From Glaciecola sp. (GTDB taxonomy: Bacteria; Pseudomonadota; Gammaproteobacteria; Enterobacterales; Alteromonadaceae): a DNA stretch of 64,000 bases. Where the stretch lies: positions 47,366 to 111,365 of the forward strand of contig JAQWNF010000006.1 of NCBI GenBank assembly GCA_029246415.1, read 5' to 3'. Below are positions 28,441 to 37,131 of the stretch, in pieces (positions within the stretch are counted from its first letter, which is position 1; every line of letters starts with the position of its first letter). The notes under the pieces are model-generated. The model worked only from the letters and a program-made list of their open reading frames with translations, made no database searches and was not told the DNA's origin. Both the position numbers and the translations under genes were made by a program.

Positions 28441-28456
28441 AGTCCTTCCCTAAGAA

Positions 28457-28486
28457 CAAAAAAGGCTGCCAGTTGGCAACCTTTTG
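28457..28486 (-). terminator. Hairpin/partial terminator between pqqA and pqqB
   Basis: Minus strand AAAGGTTGCC-AACT-GGCAGCCTTTTTT lies between the pqqA stop (28506) and pqqB start (28440). Confidence 0.65.
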
Positions 28487-28505
28487 ACAAAAAATTAATG
28501 AGTGC

Positions 28506-28577
28506 TTAGCGATTGCTAATATATAGCGTTACTTCAAAGCCAAGACGCATTTCATTGTACTGAGGTTTAGTCCACAT
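28506..28577 (-). CDS. pqqA: PQQ precursor peptide PqqA (23 aa), absent from supplied ORF track
   Basis: Manual translation [23 protein letters not shown], with the Glu-x3-Tyr pair (EVTLY) that is cross-linked to make PQQ; directly upstream of pqqB. Confidence 0.93.
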   Translation of the reverse strand: MWTKPQYNEMRLGFEVTLYISNR

Positions 28578-28651
28578 AGTATTTCTCCGTTGTTTACATT
28601 GTTACTTTATTTACGTTGTATTAACAAAGAATATATTACAGATTTGAACCT

Positions 28652-28678
28652 AAAAAAATATCCTCCTTTAGGAGGGAT
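28652..28678 (-). terminator. Rho-independent terminator after M17 aminopeptidase gene
   Basis: Minus strand CCTCC-TAAA-GGAGG-ATATTTTTTT. Confidence 0.65.
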
Positions 28679-28687
28679 CATCTCATT

Positions 28688-30157
28688 CTAAGTTCCCAGT
28701 TTACTACTCATTTTTAAATATTGTAACAATAAGGGTAAAGGCCTACCTGTTGCTGAATTACCCGTTCCATGCATAAATGCTGTACCAGCTACATCCAAGT
28801 GTATCCAAGGTACATCATTAGTATAGCGTGATAAAAAACAGCCAGCACTGATTGCACCAGGGGAGTTAACACCAGCATTCATCATATCGGCAAACGGACT
28901 ATCAATCGCTTCTTGGTATTCATCCCATAATGGCATTTGCCAAGTGCGATCAAAAGACACTTCACTAGCATTTAATAATTGCTGTGCTAAATCATCATGG
29001 TTACTGACCATGAAACTGCCCACATGCCCAAGGCTTTGAATGGCGGCGCCGGTCAACGTGGCAATATCAATAATAGCCCTTGGAGTAAAACGCTGAGCAA
29101 ACGTCATAACATCAGCGATAACAAGGCGACCTTCGGCATCAGTACTCATGATCTCAACCGTTTGCCCTGATAGGGTAGTGAGAATATCACCCGGTCGATA
29201 GGCATCCCCATCGGGTAGGTTCTCTACTGCTGCGACAACACCAATAATATTAATATTTAACTGTAATTGGGCAATAATTTGGATGATCCCCACGATAGTC
29301 GCGGCCCCGCACATATCATAGGTCATATGACCCATCCCAAGTGCTTTTTTCAATGTGATCCCACCAGCATCAAAAGTTACCCCTTTACCAATGAGTACAA
29401 TCGGTTTACCACCCCCTCCTTGGTAATGAATGACTGACATATGAGCAGGATTATTGCTACCGCGACCTACTGCTGTATATGCCCCCATTCCCAGAGCTTC
29501 AATAGCCTCGGCGTTAAATATATCCGTCGTAATAGTATCAAATTTTTCAGAAAGTAAACGTGAGTGCTCAGCAAGGTAAGCGGGTGTACAAATATTTGCC
29601 GGTAAATTAGCGAGGTCTTTGGTGAGCCACATGCCATGATTTAACGCGTTAAGTTCATCCAAACATACCATAGTTTCATTCGCTGAATAGAACTCGATTT
29701 GAGGCACACTAAAGTCAGGCTTGGCAGTTTTAAACACATCAAATTCATAAAAAGATTGGATAAAATGGGTCAATAAGCAAAACGTGATAGATGTGTCATG
29801 CTTGACCATATCTGCCAGTCTAACTGTGCTGGAAGCTTGAATATTGAGCCCTTTAGTAACACCTTTTATTAAATTGAAGAGCCGCTCTTCCGGCAACACT
29901 TCGGGCAAACACAAGAGTGTCAAAGATAATAATTCGGTACCTATTGGGCAATAAATGGATATGAGTTCGCCCTTATTGAAAGACGCTGAAAAGGTGTCTA
30001 TGACCTTTTGAATGTGCATCCGAGTCGGACTCTCAAATACAGACAAGGCATGTTTTAATGACGTTTCAGACACTAGCATGATTAAATGCGTGTTCGATGT
30101 CAATAATTCACTAGAATCAATAACTGGTTGATAACATTGGTGGGGAAGTATTTTCAT
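28688..30157 (-). CDS. M17 leucyl aminopeptidase family protein
   Basis: VLIGKGVTFDAGGITLK, MSTDAEGRLVIADVMTF, IDIATLTGA: M17 catalytic signatures. Confidence 0.9.
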   Translation of the reverse strand: MKILPHQCYQPVIDSSELLTSNTHLIMLVSETSLKHALSVFESPTRMHIQKVIDTFSASFNKGELISIYCPIGTELLSLTLLCLPEVLPEERLFNLIKGVTKGLNIQASSTVRLADMVKHDTSITFCLLTHFIQSFYEFDVFKTAKPDFSVPQIEFYSANETMVCLDELNALNHGMWLTKDLANLPANICTPAYLAEHSRLLSEKFDTITTDIFNAEAIEALGMGAYTAVGRGSNNPAHMSVIHYQGGGGKPIVLIGKGVTFDAGGITLKKALGMGHMTYDMCGAATIVGIIQIIAQLQLNINIIGVVAAVENLPDGDAYRPGDILTTLSGQTVEIMSTDAEGRLVIADVMTFAQRFTPRAIIDIATLTGAAIQSLGHVGSFMVSNHDDLAQQLLNASEVSFDRTWQMPLWDEYQEAIDSPFADMMNAGVNSPGAISAGCFLSRYTNDVPWIHLDVAGTAFMHGTGNSATGRPLPLLLQYLKMSSKLGT

Positions 30158-30359
30158 GCGTTCATGCTACTGAAAATATGAGTGGGAGACAAACTTTTTA
30201 CACACAAAAGAAATTCATATTCAGATAGCATGGCATTTCTTGTCAAAGAAATAATAGTGAATCACTTGAGCTGATTATCTTTACTGTCGCTGAGCTAGCT
30301 TACTAGCACCTTAGGGTTATCCCTCATAAGTGGCCCCAACTTTTTATTATATCCTGATA

Positions 30360-30896
30360 CTACCAAAGACTAGGATCATTTAATGCCTCGACACACTGAG
30401 TATTTCCCGACATCGGCTGAATCTTTTGACCATTAAGAGATTGTGCAAGCCAACCCTCAGGCATACTCAAAGGACAAGGTGCTTTCACAATACTTTCATT
30501 GATTTGCTCAAAGCCTATTTTAGAGTAGTAACTGGGGTCGCCATATGTAAAGGCCAAACTTACATTTTTTGACCTTAGATGATCTAGTCCATATTGTATT
30601 AGCTTTTGACCAATGCCTTGACCTTGATAATGAGATGCAATTGCAACAGGGGATAAGATGAATGCAACCTGCTTACCGGGAACAGTAAAGCGACTAAAGC
30701 ACAAACTTCCAATTACGTTATCTTGCTCTTCTGCGGTCAAGATAATTAAATCTTGTGGTTGAGTCGTCTTAATTAAATTTGTAACAAAATCGGATATTAT
30801 TTGTCCTTCGTTCTCTCCCTCTGATGCGGTGAATACATCTTTAAAAAGCGTAATCACTTTTTGAGGGTTAGAGTCATTAAATATCCAATATTTCAT
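30360..30896 (-). CDS. GNAT family N-acetyltransferase
   Basis: LSPVAIASHYQGQGIGQKLIQYGLDHLRS, FTYGDPSYYSKIGFE. Confidence 0.85.
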   Translation of the reverse strand: MKYWIFNDSNPQKVITLFKDVFTASEGENEGQIISDFVTNLIKTTQPQDLIILTAEEQDNVIGSLCFSRFTVPGKQVAFILSPVAIASHYQGQGIGQKLIQYGLDHLRSKNVSLAFTYGDPSYYSKIGFEQINESIVKAPCPLSMPEGWLAQSLNGQKIQPMSGNTQCVEALNDPSLW

Positions 30897-30958
30897 ATTA
30901 TTTATCCTGTGTCACCTGATTAGATACTAGAGGTTGGGGTATTTATTGCATAAGGAAG

Positions 30959-30997
30959 TGGTGGCCCGACCCGACATGAACAGGAGACCTGCCGATT
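30959..30997. repeat. Partial copy of the 3' half of the CAU tRNA gene (candidate att scar)
   Basis: TGGTGGCCCGACCCGACATGAACAGGAGACCTGCCGATT vs tRNA 31512-31551 TGGTGGCCCGACCCTGACTTGAACAGGGGACCTGCCGATT: one gap, two mismatches, direct orientation. Confidence 0.85.
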
Positions 30998-30998
30998 G

Positions 30999-31331
30999 TT
31001 AGTTTGAGTGGTTAAGTGCATAGACAAAGGCTTTAACTTTATTACCATTTTCGAGTTTAACTTCCACTAGTACTCTACTATAACCACTACCCTCATAATC
31101 ATCTAACATCGCCCAATTCTTTGATAAATCCTTGGAGGTGAGTACATAGCCTTTCACTTTTTCGCCTTCATTAGATGGAATAATTCCCGGACACCCTAAT
31201 TCAGCTCCCCAGCCTTCATTAAATAATTTACCTCGTAAGGTTGCCATTTCCCAAGTGCCAATAATATCTTTCAATACACTATGATTTTCTTTTCCGGGTG
31301 CCAGTGTGCCATAAACAAAAAGCTTTTCCAT
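30999..31331 (-). CDS. Gamma-glutamylcyclotransferase-like (AIG2/GGCT) family protein
   Basis: MEKLFVYGTLAPGKENHSVL...LDDYEGSGYSRVLVEV. Confidence 0.85.
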   Translation of the reverse strand: MEKLFVYGTLAPGKENHSVLKDIIGTWEMATLRGKLFNEGWGAELGCPGIIPSNEGEKVKGYVLTSKDLSKNWAMLDDYEGSGYSRVLVEVKLENGNKVKAFVYALNHSN

Positions 31332-31511
31332 ATTATCTTCTTTTATGAATTTAATTCAAAAATTTAAACATGTTTTAATGTGAGTGGCAACGTCGTCGTG
31401 CGTTTATTTAAAAATATTGGAGCACTTATTTTTTTAGATCCAATTTGATAGTTGTATAGCAAAAACCTAAGCATTATAAGGTAGAGTATTGCAGGTGATA
31501 ATTGAAAAAAA

Positions 31512-31588
31512 TGGTGGCCCGACCCTGACTTGAACAGGGGACCTGCCGATTATGAGTCGGATGCTCTAACCAACTGAGCTATCGGGCC
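31512..31588 (-). tRNA. tRNA with CAU anticodon (tRNA-Met or tRNA-Ile2)
   Basis: GGCCCGATAGCTCAGTTGGTTAGAGCATCCGACTCATAATCGGCAGGTCCCCTGTTCAAGTCAGGGTCGGGCCACCA folds as a cloverleaf with CAT anticodon and encoded CCA. Confidence 0.95.
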
Positions 31589-31795
31589 TTTCTATCTTAC
31601 TTGCAGTTTGTGTTGCCGCGGAGGCAAAGCATCAGAACAATGCGGAGCGCAGTATAAGCACTTTTTTGGTAAATGTCATCTATACTTTTATCTCGAAATA
31701 AAAAAACTTCAGTAAATATGTAAAAAGTCGATAACATATTACTAGTATTAAATCTTTTTTGCCATTAGGATGTCGGCAAAAAACAGGAGAGTTCC

Positions 31796-32125
31796 ATGTT
31801 TGAACGGCCTTACCTATTAAGTGGACGTAACACCATTATTCATAAAGCGCGTAAGTACGACTTGTTAATTATTAATGGATTAGAGCATCCGCCTTTGTTA
31901 GTCACGCATCGCGGGATAACTGAATACCAAGGTGAGATCCCTGAAACTAAGCGAGACGCTAAAATGCGCGATATGGAGTTGATAGATATCAGCGCTGTTG
32001 AAGTATTCGGCGATGAAAAAACACTCTTGTTTGTGCAAACGGTCAATTCAAAAGAATACAAGATTGATTATACAAAAGTTGGCAGCCCATTATTTATTAA
32101 AATGCATCAAGCGAGTATCTTTTAA
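31796..32125 (+). CDS. Conserved hypothetical protein
   Basis: 109-aa ORF MFERPYLLSGRNTIIHKARKYDLLIINGLEHPPLLV... preceded by AGGAG. Confidence 0.6.
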   Translation: MFERPYLLSGRNTIIHKARKYDLLIINGLEHPPLLVTHRGITEYQGEIPETKRDAKMRDMELIDISAVEVFGDEKTLLFVQTVNSKEYKIDYTKVGSPLFIKMHQASIF

Positions 32126-32231
32126 CTCGCTTTTCTCCCAACTCTTTTCCGACTTTTTCTCGACTGTTTCTCGCTTAAGAAATCCCCACAAAAGCCGATA
32201 TATTTATACCTATTATTAATAGATTTGTTTT

Positions 32232-33224
32232 ATGGCTTTATCTGTATTGATTTGTGACGACTCGCTCGTTGCGCGAAAACAAGTTGCCAAATGCTTACCG
32301 CAAGACTGGGATGTCAGTGTTCATTTTGCCAAACACGGTGAAGATGCCATTGGTCAATTATGCGATGGTAAAGGCCAATTATTACTCCTTGATCTAAATA
32401 TGCCCGTGATGGATGGTTATCAAACCCTAGAAACTATTCGCACAAAGCATATTGATACCAATGTAGTGGTCATTTCTGGTGATATTCAACCCGAAGCTCA
32501 CGCACGTGTAAAAGCCCTCGGCGCAATTGACTTTATCCAAAAACCAGTCGACGCAGCCATGTTACAGGCTGTATTGCACAAGCATCAGGTTTTGCAAAAA
32601 ACAGAAGTTGTTGACACCAATTTGCCCTATGCAATTCGTGATTGTTATCAAGAAATTACCAATATAGCAATGGGGCAGGCGGGGGATCACCTTGCGCGGA
32701 TCATGAATGTGTTTGTGAAACTTCCCATACCCAATGTCAATCTAATCGAAGTGTCCGAGCTGCACATGATGCTCAACGATATTGAAGCGCATGATCGTGT
32801 CAGTGCTGTATGCCAAGGATTTATCGGTGGTGGTGTCAGTGGCGAAGCGCTATGTATGCTGTCTGACTCATCGTTTGGTGATGTTGCCAAAATACTTAAT
32901 ATCACAGCAGATGTCGACGACCAAATGCAATTAGAAGTGTTGATGGATGCAGCCAGTATTTTGATAGGTACATGCTTGACGGGGATTGGACAGCAACTTG
33001 ATTTATCACTGCGTCAAGGTCAACCTGTTGTTTTGGGGCAACACCGCAACGTTAGTGAGTTGATCACCGCTAATCTGAACAAATGGCGTCGAACATTGGC
33101 TATTGAGCTTAGTTATGGGATCGAAGGCTACGATGTTCAGTGCGATTTGATTTTGTTATTTACTGAAGACTCGATGGTGACGATGAATAAAAAATTAGCC
33201 CATCTATTGGAGGATGAAGCATGA
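32232..33224 (+). CDS. Response regulator receiver fused to CheC/CheX-like phosphatase domain
   Basis: VLICDDSLVARKQV, LLLDLNMPVMDGYQTL, ISGDIQPEAHARVKALGAIDFIQKP; C-terminal CheC-like GFIGGGVSGEALCML...EVLMDAASILIGTCLTGIGQQLDL. Confidence 0.85.
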   Translation: MALSVLICDDSLVARKQVAKCLPQDWDVSVHFAKHGEDAIGQLCDGKGQLLLLDLNMPVMDGYQTLETIRTKHIDTNVVVISGDIQPEAHARVKALGAIDFIQKPVDAAMLQAVLHKHQVLQKTEVVDTNLPYAIRDCYQEITNIAMGQAGDHLARIMNVFVKLPIPNVNLIEVSELHMMLNDIEAHDRVSAVCQGFIGGGVSGEALCMLSDSSFGDVAKILNITADVDDQMQLEVLMDAASILIGTCLTGIGQQLDLSLRQGQPVVLGQHRNVSELITANLNKWRRTLAIELSYGIEGYDVQCDLILLFTEDSMVTMNKKLAHLLEDEA

Positions 33225-33727
33225 GTCAAACATCAGCAGTCACCCCAATCAAACACGCACTTGATGATGTACTTGAATTTCATTGGATGATGGATATGTT
33301 ACAAACGGTTGATGTGGGGATCGTGGTAATGGATCGTGATTTTACCATTCACATATGGAACGACTTTATGGAGTCCCACAGTGGTTTAAAAGCTGCCGAT
33401 GCAAAAGGCCTATCATTATTCAAAGTTAACCCAAGTATCGAGCCAGCCTGGTTTGAACAAAAAACAAAATCCGTCTTTGATTTAAAAATTCGAAGCTTTA
33501 TGACGTGGGAACAACGCCCTTATTTGTTTAAATTTGCTAATTATCGACCCATTACCGGTACGGAGGATTTTATGTATCAAAATGTGGCGATTTCCCCATT
33601 GACCTCCGCCAACGGTAAAGTCGATTTTATTTCGATGATGATTTATGACACCACTGACAAAGCAGCTGCAAAAAAACAACTTGAAGCGTTGCAGGTTCAG
33701 ATTGACGAAGCTAGCGAATTATCCTAA
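33221..33727 (+). CDS. PAS domain protein, overlaps receiver-CheC gene
   Basis: LQTVDVGIVVMDRDFTIHIWNDFMESHSGL is a PAS pattern; ATG overlaps the upstream stop. Confidence 0.8.
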   Translation: MSQTSAVTPIKHALDDVLEFHWMMDMLQTVDVGIVVMDRDFTIHIWNDFMESHSGLKAADAKGLSLFKVNPSIEPAWFEQKTKSVFDLKIRSFMTWEQRPYLFKFANYRPITGTEDFMYQNVAISPLTSANGKVDFISMMIYDTTDKAAAKKQLEALQVQIDEASELS

Positions 33728-33755
33728 CAAGTCCAATTGAAAATTAAATGAGCGC

Positions 33756-34865
33756 TTACCAATCGGTCAGCGCTGCCATTTTAAACTTCGTACCACGAAA
33801 TGATAACACCACGTATTGCGGCTCGATGCGCTCGATACTGACGTTGTTATCGACTCTACCACCTTCTTGTAGTCTGCGGTTATTTACCCGCACCCAACGA
33901 TCTTCATCCGTCGAACTGTACATATGAGCAGAAAACACCATAGCAGGCAATTGTACCAATATATGCTCAGGTAATTGCGCTACGCCTTGCACTTGATCCA
34001 CCACCTCAACGCTAGTCGTGCGTTCAGTCGATGTTGCAGGACGTAAATTGTCTTGGTTAGTTGCCGCGGCAGTTAAATTATCCAAGCCACCCAATGATTC
34101 TAAGGCTTTATTGACACGCGCAGCCATGGCAGCAGAAACCGGCGCTTCCTGTGGTGCTTGAGTAAGAAGTGTGCCTTGTTCTTCTTCCGTTGAAGTTTCT
34201 TCTGGGGCTATTGCTTCAGCTAATACGTCTTCTGCTTGCGCTATGTTAGATTGAGCTATTTCAGATTGGACTAACTCAGATTGAGCAACTTCAGGAGAAA
34301 TGACTTCAACTGAGACAGCTTCAGGTAGTATTATTAAAGAAGTGGCTTCTTTAACAACGGGTGCATTTGCTTTGCTAGTAGCTGGTTCGGTTTTTACAGC
34401 CACTTCCGCCTCATGCTTAGCCGGTAATAATTTAGCAGCCCCATAACCGATTCCTAAACCAAGTATAAGAATGCCACAATATTGAGCGCCATATTTACCG
34501 ATCACCGAAAACTGCGACGGTAGCGCCTGTAAGCTAGGTAAAAATAAACTACGATTGAATTGATCAGACATCGCGTTATTAACCCGACTGGTTTGTTCAT
34601 CATTAAACAATTGGCGTGTCGTCATCGGGCTGTTACTTGAATCCTCAGTGAGTGGCGGCGTGTCGTCGATTTCAATTGAGTTCTCCCAATCAATATTGAG
34701 ACTCAACACACCCATTTCCTTTAGACCACTGACCATATCTTGGCTTTTGACTAAACCGGATTTACGAATTTTGACTGGACCGTTTTGGGCTTCGATAGCA
34801 ATAATTGCCATGCCGGGTTTAAGATCATCAATAGCTAATGGATTAGTGCGTTTAGAAAAACTCAT
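33756..34865 (-). CDS. GspB/ExeB-like protein with N-terminal DUF3391-like segment
   Basis: C-terminal VFSAHMYSSTDEDRWVRVNNRRLQEGGRVDNNVSIERIEPQYVVLSFRGTKFKM is GspB-like; partnered with an ExeA-type ATPase gene. Confidence 0.75.
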   Translation of the reverse strand: MSFSKRTNPLAIDDLKPGMAIIAIEAQNGPVKIRKSGLVKSQDMVSGLKEMGVLSLNIDWENSIEIDDTPPLTEDSSNSPMTTRQLFNDEQTSRVNNAMSDQFNRSLFLPSLQALPSQFSVIGKYGAQYCGILILGLGIGYGAAKLLPAKHEAEVAVKTEPATSKANAPVVKEATSLIILPEAVSVEVISPEVAQSELVQSEIAQSNIAQAEDVLAEAIAPEETSTEEEQGTLLTQAPQEAPVSAAMAARVNKALESLGGLDNLTAAATNQDNLRPATSTERTTSVEVVDQVQGVAQLPEHILVQLPAMVFSAHMYSSTDEDRWVRVNNRRLQEGGRVDNNVSIERIEPQYVVLSFRGTKFKMAALTDW

Positions 34866-35769
34866 AGCCACCTCCAATACCAAAGCCCATACCGATTGCT
34901 ACGATTAAGAAGCCAATTTGTAGCCATTTGTGTGGCAGTTGTATGCGTTGCGCAACCACATCCTCGCCCAGTATTTGATTGGCTGCTGCGATAAACAAAT
35001 GTTTTGGTACGACTGCGGATTGTTTGGTGAAACTCAATGTCAATGCTCGGTCACACAATAAGTTAATCACACGAGGAATACCTGCTGTAATGGTAAATAC
35101 CGTTTTGATAGTCGCTGGAGCAAACATACTAATATCTCCATCGGCGATGGATAAACGATGCGCGATGTATTGTTTCACTTCATCTTCGTTTAACGGCAAC
35201 AGGTGGTATCGTGCGGTAATGCGTTGGGCTAATTGGCGTAGCTCATTGCGTTTTAATAAGGCTTGTAACTCGGGTTGTCCAATCAGCACGACTTTGAGCA
35301 GTTTTTCACGATTGGTCTCAAGGTTGGTCAGTAAACGCAATTGCTCAAGGACTTCAGGCAGCAAATGCTGAGCTTCATCAATGATCAACACGGTATTAAT
35401 ATTTTTGCTGTGATTGAATGCTAAGTGTCCCAAAATCAAATCGGTAAAATATTTTAAGCTGGCGCGTTGATAATCATATGCAATCGATAGTTCGTCACAT
35501 ACGGTCGCTAATAGTTCAAGCGCCGATAGTGTTGGGTTTAGGATCATTGCCACTTGTGTATTATCAGGGAGTTGTTGTAACAGCTTTCGTGAGACTGTTG
35601 TCTTACCTGTACCCACTTCACCTGTTAACATGACAAAGCCGCCGCTTTCACGCAGGCCAAAGTTTAAGTGCGCTAGGGCTTCTTTATGCCGAGCACTCAT
35701 ATATAAGTAGGCAGGGTTAGGTGCTATCGAAAACGGATTATCTGATAATCCAAAGTAAGACAGATACAT
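34852..35769 (-). CDS. ExeA/GspA-type AAA ATPase
   Basis: YLSYFGLSDNPFSIAPNPAYLYMSARHKEALAHL, TGEVGTGKTTVSRKLL, VLIIDEAQHL. Confidence 0.87.
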   Translation of the reverse strand: MYLSYFGLSDNPFSIAPNPAYLYMSARHKEALAHLNFGLRESGGFVMLTGEVGTGKTTVSRKLLQQLPDNTQVAMILNPTLSALELLATVCDELSIAYDYQRASLKYFTDLILGHLAFNHSKNINTVLIIDEAQHLLPEVLEQLRLLTNLETNREKLLKVVLIGQPELQALLKRNELRQLAQRITARYHLLPLNEDEVKQYIAHRLSIADGDISMFAPATIKTVFTITAGIPRVINLLCDRALTLSFTKQSAVVPKHLFIAAANQILGEDVVAQRIQLPHKWLQIGFLIVAIGMGFGIGGGYEFF

Positions 35770-35929
35770 GTGCAGCCGTCACTCCAATCGTGGTGTTATG
35801 ATTGGCTATAAGCTAAACAGCTTTGGACTATAAGTCAAAGACTTAACTAATAAATATCTGTCAATCATTGGATATACAGGTCAAGCCCGTGCATAATAAG
35901 TTCATAAACTCAATTACCATGTTCTTATA

Positions 35930-37084
35930 ATGATGCAAACCTATCTTGTTGGTGGCGCAGTCCGCGATAAATTATTGCAACGACCGATCAAAGACCGAGA
36001 CTATGTTGTTGTCGGTGGCAGTGCTGAGGAGTTAGCGGCACTGGGTTATATTCCTGTCGGTAAGGATTTTCCGGTATTTTTACATCCTGATACTCGGGAT
36101 GAATACGCGCTAGCACGCGTAGAGCGCAAGATTGCCAAAGGGTATGGTGGCTTTAGTTTTTGTACCGATAGGACTGTTACATTAGAAGAAGACCTCTCCC
36201 GACGAGATCTCACCATCAATGCGATGGCCATGGATGAACAGGGTAATATTATCGACCCGTATCATGGGCAAGATGATTTAGCGCAGCGGATCTTTCGTCA
36301 TGTGTCTGATGCGTTTGTTGAAGATCCATTGCGAGTCATCCGCATAGCTCGATTTATGGCGAGATACAAAGAGTATGGATTCAGTATTGCGCCTGAGACG
36401 TTAGCGTTAATGCAGCGGATTGGTCAATCTGATGAGCTTGCTGCGTTAGCCGCTCCGCGAGTTTGGCAAGAAACAGCCCGTGCATTATTAGAAACCCAAC
36501 CAACTGAGTATTTTAAAGTATTGGTACAAGCTGATGCTATCGCGCCTTGGTTTTCGGATTTAGCCCCATCTATGCAACAGATCCAGACGCTGGCGCCTGC
36601 TTTTACTTATTTACAAGAAATGGCGCGTGCAACTGACCTAGACGAGTCACAACAACTCGCTATCGCCAGTGCGCTGCTTACCTTGGATTGTTCTCCTGAA
36701 GCCTCAGCCAAATGGTGCCAACTGCTACCTTTACCTAATCACGTCAGTGATTGTATTGCGTTAACGCAAACACACCTTCAGTCTTTATTAGATCTTGAAC
36801 AGCTTGATGCACAACAAATCTTACTTTTACTCCTCCAATGTGATGTGCAACGCCGTCCGCAACGACTGCGTTTAACGCTGCAAGCGATACGCTGTTACGC
36901 GCACGCTCGGTTACCACAACTCAACCTTGAGAGCCGTTTTGTTTTACTTGAAAACATGATCGCCGCGATGGTCAACGTTAATGTCAAAGACATCATTGCT
37001 CAGGGCTATACAGGTATAGAAATCAAAACTCAGCTACAAGCAGCACAATTAGCACAAATTAACGCTTTGCTTCACGCAAAATAA
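35930..37084 (+). CDS. cca: CCA tRNA nucleotidyltransferase
   Basis: [55 protein letters not shown]. Confidence 0.95.
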   Translation: MMQTYLVGGAVRDKLLQRPIKDRDYVVVGGSAEELAALGYIPVGKDFPVFLHPDTRDEYALARVERKIAKGYGGFSFCTDRTVTLEEDLSRRDLTINAMAMDEQGNIIDPYHGQDDLAQRIFRHVSDAFVEDPLRVIRIARFMARYKEYGFSIAPETLALMQRIGQSDELAALAAPRVWQETARALLETQPTEYFKVLVQADAIAPWFSDLAPSMQQIQTLAPAFTYLQEMARATDLDESQQLAIASALLTLDCSPEASAKWCQLLPLPNHVSDCIALTQTHLQSLLDLEQLDAQQILLLLLQCDVQRRPQRLRLTLQAIRCYAHARLPQLNLESRFVLLENMIAAMVNVNVKDIIAQGYTGIEIKTQLQAAQLAQINALLHAK

Positions 37085-37131
37085 GGATGATGTGGTAAAC
37101 TTAATAAGTATTTTATCCATCTGAAGATTTT

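Noticed and set aside
31512-31588. Assigning the tRNA firmly to Met or Ile2
   Set aside because: CAU anticodon is ambiguous; identity depends on lysidine modification determinants that need a model-based comparison.
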